DNA from: Pseudomonas sp. M47T1
GTDB lineage: Bacteria; Pseudomonadota; Gammaproteobacteria; Pseudomonadales; Pseudomonadaceae
Length of the DNA: 40,504 bases
Direction of reading: 5' to 3'
Assembly: GCF_000263855.1 (NCBI RefSeq)
Contig: NZ_AJWX01000041.1
Span: forward strand, 1 to 40,504
A program made the translations under genes and the position numbers. Positions 23,655 through 31,158 of the stretch are shown in pieces (the stretch's first letter is position 1; every line of letters begins with the position of its first letter). Below the pieces are notes generated by a model. The model made no database searches and had not been told where the DNA came from. It was given only the letters and a program-made list of their open reading frames with translations.

Positions 23655-25001
23655 CTACTGTTTCTTGTGAAGGTCAATGTGGTTTCGAGGGGTATTCACC
23701 CTTAGGTTGTCCGCGTCGTACACCGCCCCCCCATCTTTAATTAGCTCGATGTGGTGTATTTCATAGGTGACCCGTTTGCCTACCGAGTCTCTGAATCGAA
23801 CAGTAGGGGCGTTCCCAGTTAGCACACGCGCCTGATCGTCCTCACTCAGTTGGCTAAACAGCTCAGGATCGTTGCTTACTGCCTTCCAGAATGCCGCCCT
23901 GAAAGTATCGAAGCTCTTAAATTCTCGCCCCCGTAATACGTTCGCTATCCGGGTAGGGATTGGAGCGCCTAACCCTGTGCCAGCTCCGGCAAGCCAGATG
24001 CCGAACACATCTTCACCCCGTCCTGTTGCGATTCCCGGTGAATACCGGGCGCTGATAACGATGTACAACGGCTGCACACCAGAATCAGCCGGGAACACCA
24101 AAATGAAATCTTTGTAAGCGTCCGGGTAGATCGGGCTGACGATGATGTTATCAGCCTGTTCGGTGGGCGGATAAATCCAAACCTGTGGCGCCTGTGGTGC
24201 GCCTTCTAACGCTGGAGTTCCTAACGTGCTGGACGGGTCAGCGGCTGGTGTCCATATCAGGGTTACGCCATCACCAAAGTCAGCCACTTGCTGGGAGCCT
24301 TGAGCAACGAACTGCACTACGGGAATCATTTCCCAGTCACGGCGCTTTTGGGTGTTGTATCCGTACCCCTTCAAGGTGCCATCGGCCTGCTGCTCAACGG
24401 TTAATCGGACACGTGTACGTCCTTCTTTAAACGACTGGAGCTGTTCTTCTGTATAAAGGCTACTGTCGCCAAGACTCGACGGCCAAAGCATTGCAACCAC
24501 ACCGGCCAATGCGCCAGCAACAACACCGGCAGTAACCAAGCCTGCACCGCCAGCAGCACTCGCACCCGTTGCAGTGCTCCCTGTCGCAACAGCAGCTCCA
24601 GCAACGCACAAACCACCACAAGACACGCCAGCAGCCGAAGTAGCTGCCCCACCCAGTAGAAGTGTTCCCAGTGTTGCCGGTATTGCACCACTGATTTTCT
24701 TGAGGGGAGTGTTTCCCTGTGCATCCGTATCACGGCCACCGAGAATGGCGAACTCGCCGTAGTTGCCCACTTTCTCTACAGGGATGAACCCGGCTGGCTT
24801 TTTGTGATCGATCACGCCGTCTGGAAGGTCACAGCTCTTTGCGAACACACAACCCAAGCTGTTTGGCTTGGCGTCTTCTTTGGTGGGGAGGTCTGGGTAT
24901 TCCGCCCAACGCTGGGCATGGATGTCAACAGGCTCCACGCCGCTGTTGCGGTAGCCCTTTGGCGTGTTGGGTAAAGCTGGTTTTGGGACATAACCGGACA
25001 T
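23655..25001 (-). CDS. S-type pyocin-like bacteriocin with HNH DNase domain
   Basis: This 448-residue toxin kills by cutting DNA. Residues 1-105 hold VGCVFAKSC-like LGCVFAKSCDLPDGVI and LLGGRDTDAQG-type motifs. Residues 106-175 are a Gly/Ala-rich hydrophobic stretch, about 180-318 the Pyocin_S translocation domain (LYTEEQLQSFKEGRTRVRL), and about 320-448 an E9-type DNase (GAPIPTRIANVLRGREFKSFD). The HNH site is complete: Glu414, His416, His417, Asn432, His441, His445, with the exact E9 spacing. No TonB box or large receptor-binding domain is seen. AAGGAAG precedes the ATG. Confidence 0.93.
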   Translation of the reverse strand: MSGYVPKPALPNTPKGYRNSGVEPVDIHAQRWAEYPDLPTKEDAKPNSLGCVFAKSCDLPDGVIDHKKPAGFIPVEKVGNYGEFAILGGRDTDAQGNTPLKKISGAIPATLGTLLLGGAATSAAGVSCGGLCVAGAAVATGSTATGASAAGGAGLVTAGVVAGALAGVVAMLWPSSLGDSSLYTEEQLQSFKEGRTRVRLTVEQQADGTLKGYGYNTQKRRDWEMIPVVQFVAQGSQQVADFGDGVTLIWTPAADPSSTLGTPALEGAPQAPQVWIYPPTEQADNIIVSPIYPDAYKDFILVFPADSGVQPLYIVISARYSPGIATGRGEDVFGIWLAGAGTGLGAPIPTRIANVLRGREFKSFDTFRAAFWKAVSNDPELFSQLSEDDQARVLTGNAPTVRFRDSVGKRVTYEIHHIELIKDGGAVYDADNLRVNTPRNHIDLHKKQ

Positions 25002-25144
25002 GCAGCTTCCTTTCGTCCTTGGGGAATTCCAGCCTGTAGCTGGGCAGCGTTAACCCTACCGAGAAGTTTGAGCGCTGGCTGTAGGACAATTCCCAAAAGC
25101 GTGCTGAGTGCTCCCTTTCATTTGCAGGCTGCGGATCATATAGG

Positions 25145-25191
25145 CGTTCACATTGCCCCGTGTGAACGAACCCGATATTTTGTGAACGTTC
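25145..25191. promoter_or_regulatory. TGTGAACG repeat cluster near attR
   Basis: CGTTCACA (25145-25152) is an inverted copy of TGTGAACG at 25161-25168, spaced by 8 bases, and a third copy lies at 25181-25188, 20 bp from the second. The cluster sits between the bacteriocin start and attR. It may be an operator for the bacteriocin or arm-type sites for the integrase. TTCACA also occurs twice just inside attL (21802-21807 and 21817-21822), which favours the second idea. Confidence 0.5.
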
Positions 25192-25215
25192 TGTATGAAA
25201 TCCAAGACAACAAAA

Positions 25216-25241
25216 AAGGGCCCACCTTTCGGTGGGCCCTT
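25216..25241 (-). terminator. Terminator of tRNA-Val
   Basis: An 11-bp stem (25216-25226 with 25231-25241) with a GAAA loop on the minus strand runs into TTTTTT-G. It lies 30 bases beyond the tRNA 3' end. Its partner at 21661 shows that the element carried its own copy. Confidence 0.9.
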
Positions 25242-25245
25242 CCAG

Positions 25246-25318
25246 ACCGCCCAGCAGAGCGGATTTTGTTTGGTAGGCGCGATTGGACTCGAACCAACGA
25301 CCCCCACCATGTCAAGGT
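25246..25318. repeat. attR: 73-bp direct repeat inside intact tRNA-Val
   Basis: This copy is identical to 21693-21765. Its last 48 bases are the 3' part of the intact tRNA-Val gene, so insertion restored the tRNA at this end. Confidence 0.92.
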
Positions 25319-25347
25319 GGTGCTCTAACCAACTGAGCTACGTGCCT
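25271..25347 (-). tRNA. tRNA-Val (GAC)
   Basis: A 77-nt cloverleaf with encoded CCA. The anticodon stem CCACC/GGTGG encloses TTGACAT, which gives anticodon GAC for valine. The T arm has GTTCGAGTC and the D arm AGCTCAGTTGG. The acceptor stem AGGCACG pairs with CGCGCCT except for one A:C mismatch at the fifth pair, unusual for a tRNA. The mismatch base lies in the att repeat and so may have arrived with the island. The gene is the insertion site of the island. Confidence 0.95.
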
Positions 25348-25360
25348 GCTGTGAGGCGGT

Positions 25361-25388
25361 ATTTTACGTATTTACAGTGGGGTGTCAA
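25361..25388 (-). promoter_or_regulatory. Promoter of tRNA-Val
   Basis: On the minus strand, a perfect -35 TTGACA (25388-25383) and -10 TAAAAT (25366-25361) are separated by 16 bases, and the -10 ends 14 bases before the tRNA 5' end. This is a strong sigma-70 arrangement. Confidence 0.75.
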
Positions 25389-25522
25389 CCGCATTTTGAG
25401 CTAACCCACTGAATAACCGAAATTTTTACCCAGATAAGCATTTCAAGTTAGCGCTGGAATCCGGATTTCATCTCAGGTACGATTCGCCAACACGTCAAAA
25501 ATATAAAACAGAGGTTGCAGCA

Positions 25523-26806
25523 ATGGCGAACACCCCCTACCCACAGTCCTACTACGCCGCATCAGCCAATGCCGCGCCTTCACGCCCATCCTTGCAGGAA
25601 GAAGTGCAAACTGACGTGTGTATTATCGGCGCTGGCTACACCGGTCTATCCAGTGCACTGTTTCTTTTAGAGAACGGCTTCAAGGTCACGGTTCTCGAGG
25701 CCGCCAAGGTCGGTTTTGGCGCGTCGGGCCGCAACGGCGGCCAGATCGTCAACAGCTATAGCCGCGACATCGACGTCATCGAACGCACCGTTGGCCCCAA
25801 GCAGGCCCAACTGCTGGGCCAGATGGCCTTTGAGGGCGGCCGCATCATTCGCGAGCGCGTGGCCAAGTACAACATTCAGTGCGACCTGAAGGACGGCGGC
25901 GTGTTTGCCGCCATCACTAGCAAGCAGATGGGCCACCTGGAGTCGCAGAAGCGCCTGTGGGAACGCTACGGCCACACCCAACTGGAACTGATGGACCAGA
26001 AACGCATTCGTGAAGTGGTGTCGTGTGACCAGTACGTGGGCGGCATGCTGGACATGAGCGGCGGCCACATCCACCCGCTGAACCTGGCACTGGGCGAGGC
26101 CGCTGCGGTGGAATCCCTGGGCGGCACCATTTATGAGCAGTCGCCGGCCATTCGCATCGAGCGCGGCGCCAATCCGGTCATCCATACCCCGCAGGGCCGC
26201 GTGCGCGCCAAGTTCGTCATCGTGGCAGGCAACGCCTACCTGGGCAACCTGGTGCCGGAGCTGGCCTCCAAGTCGATGCCGTGCGGCACCCAGGTGATCA
26301 CCACCGAGCCGCTGAGCGACGAGCTGGCCAAGACCCTGCTGCCTCAGGACTACTGCGTCGAGGACTGCAACTACTTGCTGGACTACTACCGCCTTACGGC
26401 GGACAAGCGCCTGATCTTCGGCGGCGGCGTGGTCTACGGTGCCCGAGACCCGGCGAACATCGAAGCCATCATTCGGCCGAAAATGCTCAAGGCCTTCCCG
26501 CAGCTCAAGGACGTGAAGATCGACTACGCCTGGACCGGCAACTTCCTGCTGACCCTGTCGCGCCTGCCGCAGGTAGGACGCCTGGGCGACAACATCTATT
26601 ACTCCCAGGGTTGCAGCGGCCACGGCGTGACCTACACGCACCTGGCCGGCAAAGTGCTGGCCGAAGCCCTGCGCGGCCAGGCCGAGCGCTTCGACGCTTT
26701 CGCCGAACTGCCCCACTACCCGTTCCCCGGCGGCCAGTTGCTGCGAACTCCGCTCACGGCGCTGGGTGCCTGGTACTACAGCCTGCGTGACCGTCTGGGC
26801 GTGTAA
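25523..26806 (+). CDS. puuB: FAD-dependent oxidoreductase, PuuB/PauB-like gamma-glutamylputrescine oxidase
   Basis: This 427-residue DAO-type flavoenzyme has the N-terminal dinucleotide fold VCIIGAGYTGLSSALFLLENG (about residue 32 on), then FGASGRNGGQIVNSYS, the typical second motif of this family, and a C-terminal FAD contact around YYSQGCSGHGVTYTHLAGK. PuuB-like enzymes oxidise gamma-glutamylputrescine in putrescine breakdown; substrate assignment is by overall resemblance, and other amine or amino-acid substrates are possible. GAGG lies eight bases before the ATG and a terminator follows. Confidence 0.82.
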   Translation: MANTPYPQSYYAASANAAPSRPSLQEEVQTDVCIIGAGYTGLSSALFLLENGFKVTVLEAAKVGFGASGRNGGQIVNSYSRDIDVIERTVGPKQAQLLGQMAFEGGRIIRERVAKYNIQCDLKDGGVFAAITSKQMGHLESQKRLWERYGHTQLELMDQKRIREVVSCDQYVGGMLDMSGGHIHPLNLALGEAAAVESLGGTIYEQSPAIRIERGANPVIHTPQGRVRAKFVIVAGNAYLGNLVPELASKSMPCGTQVITTEPLSDELAKTLLPQDYCVEDCNYLLDYYRLTADKRLIFGGGVVYGARDPANIEAIIRPKMLKAFPQLKDVKIDYAWTGNFLLTLSRLPQVGRLGDNIYYSQGCSGHGVTYTHLAGKVLAEALRGQAERFDAFAELPHYPFPGGQLLRTPLTALGAWYYSLRDRLGV

Positions 26807-26815
26807 AACCCGAAA

Positions 26816-26839
26816 AAAAGGCACCGCGAGGTGCCTTTT
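26816..26839 (+). terminator. Terminator of the PuuB-like gene
   Basis: The stem AAAAGGCACC/GGTGCCTTTT with loop GCGA starts ten bases after the stop. Read on either strand it ends in T's, but the downstream minus-strand gene ends over 90 bases away. Confidence 0.9.
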
Positions 26840-26932
26840 CCAAGGGGGCGATATTGGCTTAAGCCAGGCAAACAAGGCGGACAGTGCAAACGCCACTGTT
26901 CGCCTTGGCGCGCCGCGGGGTATACACCTTGA

Positions 26933-27619
26933 TCATTGGGCGCCCAAGGCCCGGGTAGCCCGCGCCGCCGCCTGTTCCTGCCCCGCCTGGCCCAGATCAT
27001 TGGCCGCCTTCAGCCAGCGCTGGCGAACCACATTGGCCGGCAGTTGCCCCGGTTTCTGCACCAGCACCGCCCAATGCCCTGCGCTGTTCCACGCCGAACT
27101 GAAGCTGCCAAAGTCCATCAGCTTGCGCCGCTCGTTGCCCGAACGCAGCAGCACATGCTGTTTGTAGCGATCATAGCCCACCAGCAGGGCGTAGCGCGGG
27201 CTGGTCCAGACCGTGCCGTCCATGTAGCGCACCAACACCGGATAACCCGCCGCCACCTGGGCAAACAGTGCCGGCAAATCATCATCCAAGGGGTAGACCA
27301 CCATGCCGTATTCCTGCGCCGTCGCCTGTAGCGAGGCCTGCAGCTTGTCTTCGCCGCCGGGGAGGTGCAGCGACTTGTCCAGCAACCCGGGGGTGATCAC
27401 GATGCCCTGCTGCGACAAGGCACTGGCCAGGGCCATGGATGCACCCTGCTCGGTGTCGCCACGAAAGAACGGCACGCTGCTGAGCTCAACCCGGTCCGGC
27501 AGCCCCTTGATCGGCGGTGCCGGCGCCTTGTGGCCGGCGCAACCGGCGACCGCGAGGGTCACAAGCACAGGGGCGAACAGCTTGGCGAAGGTGATCTGGA
27601 ATCGGGCAAGTCCCTGCAA
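26933..27619 (-). CDS. C39-peptidase-like lipoprotein lacking catalytic residues
   Basis: This 228-residue protein starts from TTG with GAGG five bases upstream. It has a lipobox (LAVAGC, Cys27) and then a papain-like C39 fold: VPFFRGDTEQGASMALASAL, a middle YPVLVRYMDG, and RYALLVGYD. In active members these read like DQCGPAALA and HYAVVVGYD; here the Cys is Gly (about residue 59) and the His is Arg (142). It should be a pseudoenzyme anchored in the envelope. A C-terminal helical tail (LPANVVRQRWLKAANDL) resembles a TPR-like unit. Confidence 0.8.
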   Translation of the reverse strand: MQGLARFQITFAKLFAPVLVTLAVAGCAGHKAPAPPIKGLPDRVELSSVPFFRGDTEQGASMALASALSQQGIVITPGLLDKSLHLPGGEDKLQASLQATAQEYGMVVYPLDDDLPALFAQVAAGYPVLVRYMDGTVWTSPRYALLVGYDRYKQHVLLRSGNERRKLMDFGSFSSAWNSAGHWAVLVQKPGQLPANVVRQRWLKAANDLGQAGQEQAAARATRALGAQ

Positions 27620-27831
27620 AATAGCCTCACTGTCGGGTCTGACGCCGCCTGCTGGCGGCCTTGGGGCTTGATGATAGGCCGCGCGCCGGCCCCGGTATAG
27701 CGTTTGCGCGCAGTTTCACCCACGCCATAGAGCCAATCGGCCCAAGCGCTGCGACCTTTGGTCAATAGCCTGAAACACGGGGCAGACTAGACTGTCACCT
27801 GTAATACCGTTGAAGCCTTCAGGAGGCACTT
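27620..27831. other. Divergent intergenic region
   Basis: This gap of about 210 bases lies between divergent genes and must contain both promoters. I see no clear operator, repeat or terminator. Confidence 0.3.
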
Positions 27832-28008
27832 ATGAGCCTGACCATGGCCATTGTCATGATGATCGGCGCCTGGCTACTGGTGGCCGCAGCCATGCTATGG
27901 GGTGTCATGCGCATTGCTCGCCGCCATCAGCACCCTGCCCCACCCGCCCGCGTGCCGCAGCGCCCTGCAACTGCTGCTGATGGCTGCGCGGGGCCTTTGC
28001 CTCACTGA
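27832..28008 (+). CDS. Small single-pass membrane protein, 58 residues
   Basis: The frame starts MSLTMAIVMMIGAWLLVAAA and has one strong transmembrane helix (about residues 4-26) followed by a basic segment (RIARRHQHP) and a Pro/Ala-rich tail, so the C terminus should be cytoplasmic. A perfect AGGAGG lies five bases before the ATG. The function is unknown. Confidence 0.75.
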   Translation: MSLTMAIVMMIGAWLLVAAAMLWGVMRIARRHQHPAPPARVPQRPATAADGCAGPLPH

Positions 28009-28062
28009 AACTCTTCAGCGTCTCAGGGGCCAGCGCAGCCTGGCGGCAGCGGCTAGACGCTG

Positions 28063-28812
28063 TTACGAAACAGCGGCTTCACGCGTGTGGCGAGCCCTTC
28101 GCGACAGCATGTTCAGGCCTTCGATCAACGCCGAGAACGTCATGGCGGCATACACATAGCCCTTGGGCACGTGGGCGCCGAAGCCTTCGGCGATCAGGGT
28201 CATGCCAATCATGATCAGGAACCCCAGGGCCAGCATCACCACCGTCGGGTTATCATTGATGAAACGGGCCAGCGGCTCGGCGGCCAGCAACATCACCAGC
28301 ACGGCGCTGATCACGGCGATGATCATGATAGGCAGGTGCTCGGTCATGCCCACGGCCGTGATGATGCTGTCGATGGAAAACACCAGGTCCAGCATCAGGA
28401 TCTGACAGATCGCGCCCACAAAGCCCATGGCCACTTTGCCGCCCACACTGGCCTCCTGCCGGGCCTGGGGGTCGACACTGTGGTGGATTTCCTTGGTGGC
28501 TTTCCACAGCAGGAACAGGCCACCGGCAATCAGGATCATGTCCTTCCAGGAGAATGCCTGGCCGACCACCTCGATCACAGGCTCGGTGAGCTGCACGATG
28601 TAAGCCACGGTACTGAGCAAGCCCAGGCGCAACACCAGGGCCATGGCGATGCCGATGCGCCGGGCACGGGCCTGGAACTGCTTGGGCAGCTTATTGGTGA
28701 GGATCGAGATAAAGATCAGGTTGTCGATGCCCAGCACGATTTCCATGACCACCAAGGTGGCCAGGGCCACCCAGGCGGTAGGGCTGGAGGCTAGTTGCAG
28801 AAGGTAGTCCAT
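28063..28812 (-). CDS. TerC family integral membrane protein
   Basis: This 249-residue protein has about seven hydrophobic helices and the TerC signatures EIVLGIDNLIFISIL (helix 1 region) and DLVFSIDSIITAVGM (helix 4 region), each with an acidic residue inside the membrane. TerC-type proteins are linked to metal ion efflux, often manganese, and to tellurite resistance in some species. The open frame extends far upstream, but MDYLLQLASSPTAW at 28812 aligns with the family start. It is divergent from nhaR. Confidence 0.92.
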   Translation of the reverse strand: MDYLLQLASSPTAWVALATLVVMEIVLGIDNLIFISILTNKLPKQFQARARRIGIAMALVLRLGLLSTVAYIVQLTEPVIEVVGQAFSWKDMILIAGGLFLLWKATKEIHHSVDPQARQEASVGGKVAMGFVGAICQILMLDLVFSIDSIITAVGMTEHLPIMIIAVISAVLVMLLAAEPLARFINDNPTVVMLALGFLIMIGMTLIAEGFGAHVPKGYVYAAMTFSALIEGLNMLSRRARHTREAAVS

Positions 28813-28875
28813 GGAAATGCCGCTCACGGTGTCGAGGAGATGAGCGCAGTCTAAGAAACTTCCAACATCAGAAAA

Positions 28876-28914
28876 ATTCGTATTTTTTGCCGGTATACTT
28901 CGGTTTTTACGAAT
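28876..28914. promoter_or_regulatory. Inverted repeat in terC-nhaR divergent promoter
   Basis: ATTCGTA (28876-28882) and TACGAAT (28908-28914) are perfect inverted arms 25 bases apart, with GTATAC between them. The arms end 13 bases before the nhaR start. It may be a regulator site (NhaR autoregulation or another factor). The repeat is visible; the function is inferred. Confidence 0.45.
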
Positions 28915-28926
28915 CGGCAGCCCTTC

Positions 28927-29829
28927 ATGCTCAACTACCGCCAGTTGCACTATTTCTGGGTTGTGGCCAAGACCGGCAGCGTGATGCGCGCCGCCGAGCA
29001 ATTGAGCCTCACCCCGCAGACCATCAGCGGGCAGATCACCCTGCTGGAACAGACCTTCGGCATCGAACTGTTCCAGCGCGTGGGCCGCCAACTGGAGCTG
29101 ACCGAGGCCGGGCGCCAGGCCCTGCCCTACGCTGAACAGATGTTCCAACTGGGCAACGAATTGCAGACCCTGCTGCGCGCGCAACCCGGCGAGCAAGCCC
29201 TGGCCCTGCGCATTGGCGTGGCCGACGTGGTGCCCAAGTCCATTGTCTACCGGCTGATCGCACCCAGCATGCAATTGCCTGAGGCTGTGCACATTACCTG
29301 CCGCGAAGACAAACTCGAACGCCTGCTGGCGGACCTGGCGGTACAACGCCTGGACCTGGTGATTTCCGACAGCCCCATGCCCGCGCACCTGGACATCAAG
29401 GGCTACAGCCAGAAGCTGGGGGAATGCGGCATAAGCTTTTTTGCCACCCAGGCCCTGGCCGAGCGATATGGCCCGGGCTTTCCGCACAGCCTGAACGGTG
29501 CGCCGCTGTTGATACCCGGCCAGGAAACCATGGTGCGCAGCCGCTTGCTGCGCTGGTTTGGCGAACAATTGATCCAGCCCACCATCGTCGGCGAATTCGA
29601 CGACAGCGCACTGATGCAGGCCTTCGGCCAATCGGGCAGCGGGCTTTTCATTGGCCCCAGCGTGATTGCCGAAGAATTGCAGGCGCAGCACAACGTGCGC
29701 CTGATCGGCCAGACCGAGGCGGTGCGCGAATCGTTCTATGCGATATCCGTGGAGCGGCGGGTCAGCCACCCCGGCATCGTCGCCATCACCGAAGGCGCGC
29801 GCCGGGAGCTGTTTACCCCTCAGGCCTGA
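28927..29829 (+). CDS. nhaR: LysR-family transcriptional activator NhaR
   Basis: This 300-residue regulator has an N-terminal winged helix-turn-helix (MLNYRQLHYFWVVAKTGSVM, AAEQLSLTPQTISGQITLLE) and a LysR substrate domain. The text HYFWVVAKTGS and the family-typical GVADVVPKSIVYRL identify NhaR, which in E. coli activates the Na+/H+ antiporter gene nhaA in response to Na+. No nhaA lies in the window. The stop overlaps the stop region of the convergent MFS gene by about 10 bases. Confidence 0.9.
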   Translation: MLNYRQLHYFWVVAKTGSVMRAAEQLSLTPQTISGQITLLEQTFGIELFQRVGRQLELTEAGRQALPYAEQMFQLGNELQTLLRAQPGEQALALRIGVADVVPKSIVYRLIAPSMQLPEAVHITCREDKLERLLADLAVQRLDLVISDSPMPAHLDIKGYSQKLGECGISFFATQALAERYGPGFPHSLNGAPLLIPGQETMVRSRLLRWFGEQLIQPTIVGEFDDSALMQAFGQSGSGLFIGPSVIAEELQAQHNVRLIGQTEAVRESFYAISVERRVSHPGIVAITEGARRELFTPQA

Positions 29830-30980
29830 GGGGAAGGTGCGGCCAGGCGCGTGCTCATCATCAGCCACGCCAGCGCGATGGACACCAGCATGAAGCCGGC
29901 CGCGGCAAAGCCGACGCTGCCCAGGCCCAGGGTGTCTATCACCCGGCCACCAACGATAGCGCCCAGGCCGATGCCCAGGTTGGCCCCGGCGATATTCAGC
30001 GAAGCGGCAAATGCCGGGGCCTGGGGCGCTGCCTTGATCAAACGCACCTGGCTGACCAGGAACAGTGCCGCCTGGGTAACGCCCCATACCGCCAAGGCCG
30101 CCGCCAGGGCAACGCTGGAGTGGATGCTGGGCACCACGGCCACCAGGCCTGCGACCATGAATGCCGAAAACAGGATAGAGGCAATCAGCGGGTGGCGATC
30201 CACCAACCGGCCACCCAGCGAATTGCCGATCAGTCCCACGGCGCCGAACGCCATCAGGCACCAGCCCACCACCGAGCCGTCGAAGCCGGCCAGGCGCTCG
30301 AGAATGTCCGCCAGGTAGGTGTAGGCGGTGAACATCCCGCAGAACACCATGATCGACAACAGCACATGCCCCTGCATCAACGGCTGGCGCAGGATGGCGA
30401 ACTGCGAACGCAACGAGCGCTCGTCACCCTTGGCCTGGCTACGCGGCAGGTAGACAGCCAACAGCAACGCCTTGGCCAGGGCCACCCCGGCAATGATCCA
30501 GAACGCGGCGCGCCAGCCCATAGCATTACCGATCAGCGTACCCACGGGGATGCCGAACACGGTGGCGCAGACAATGCCAAAGCCGATCTTGGCAATGGCG
30601 CGCCCGGCCTGGTCCGGCCCTACGATGTCCACTGCGGTTTCGCTGGCCAGGGCCCAGAACACCGGCAGACCCAATGCCGGAATCAACCGCGCGATGGCCA
30701 TCACGGCGATGTTCGGCGCCATGGCGGCGATGACGTTGGCCAGAGCAAACAGCACCAGGATGGAAACGAACAGGCGCTTGCGCTCGAAGCGCGCGAACCA
30801 GGCTGTGAGAAACGGGCCCAGGGCGGCGACGGTAAAGGCAAACAGGGTAACCAGCAGGCCGGCCTGGGACACGCTGACGTGCAGGTCGCGGGCAATCGCC
30901 GGCAACAGGCCGACGATGATGAACTCTGTGGTCAGCACGGTAAAACCGGCGGCCGACAACAGCAAAATAGGGAACAGCAT
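29820..30980 (-). CDS. MFS transporter, DHA1 (AraJ/YdhP-like) family
   Basis: This 386-residue protein has 12 predicted membrane helices. The first reads ILLLSAAGFTVLTTEFIIVG, with the TTEF motif of DHA1 drug and sugar efflux carriers, and the loop 2-3 motif is present in altered form (ARFERKRLF). It probably exports small molecules by proton antiport; the substrate is unknown. MLFPILLL at 30980 is chosen because GAGG lies five bases upstream and further upstream the frame runs into a REP sequence. Confidence 0.9.
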   Translation of the reverse strand: MLFPILLLSAAGFTVLTTEFIIVGLLPAIARDLHVSVSQAGLLVTLFAFTVAALGPFLTAWFARFERKRLFVSILVLFALANVIAAMAPNIAVMAIARLIPALGLPVFWALASETAVDIVGPDQAGRAIAKIGFGIVCATVFGIPVGTLIGNAMGWRAAFWIIAGVALAKALLLAVYLPRSQAKGDERSLRSQFAILRQPLMQGHVLLSIMVFCGMFTAYTYLADILERLAGFDGSVVGWCLMAFGAVGLIGNSLGGRLVDRHPLIASILFSAFMVAGLVAVVPSIHSSVALAAALAVWGVTQAALFLVSQVRLIKAAPQAPAFAASLNIAGANLGIGLGAIVGGRVIDTLGLGSVGFAAAGFMLVSIALAWLMMSTRLAAPSPQA

Positions 30981-31005
30981 TGAAACCTCAAACGAAGAAA
31001 AACGG

Positions 31006-31092
31006 GTGGGAGCGGGTGCTACCCGCGAAAAGAACGCAGCGATAGTCCAGAAACCCCGCGGTGTTGCCTCCGCGGGTAGAGCCCGCTCCCAC
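31006..31092. repeat. Inverted REP doublet
   Basis: GTGGGAGCGGGTGCTACCCGC (31006 on) and its inverted counterpart GCGGGTAGAGCCCGCTCCCAC (to 31092) frame about 40 unrelated bases. This is the Pseudomonas fluorescens GTGGGAGCGGGC-type REP in the usual head-to-head pair, placed between two same-strand genes. Such doublets are moved by single-domain REP-associated transposases, none of which is in the window. Confidence 0.85.
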
Positions 31093-31158
31093 ATAAATCG
31101 CGTAGCAGCGGCCATCAGGCCGCGTCACAGGCACCAGAGTGCCCCTGACATCCTGGGA

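Larger units (their letters stand above)
21693..25318. mobile_element. Genomic island in tRNA-Val carrying a bacteriocin operon
   Basis: An element of about 3.55 kb (repeat to repeat) is bounded by 73-bp direct repeats in the 3' end of tRNA-Val(GAC). Next to the left repeat is a tyrosine recombinase gene reading inward; the rest is a bacteriocin, its immunity gene and an immunity-like gene on the minus strand. Coding density and codon bias are lower than in the flanks. The recombinase lacks its catalytic C-terminal half, so the island is probably fixed, or the remnant of a larger element reduced by deletion. Confidence 0.9.

Noticed and set aside
25002..25245. LexA box or PrtN P-box upstream of the bacteriocin
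   Set aside because: Three CTGT half-sites were checked (near 25034, 25079 and 25191), but none has ACAG at the right spacing; no repeated ATTG-type P-box was seen.
28813..30261. Upstream extension of the TerC frame giving a 732-residue protein
   Set aside because: The extension runs antisense through nhaR, has no TerC-family similarity, and the family start at 28812 is clear.
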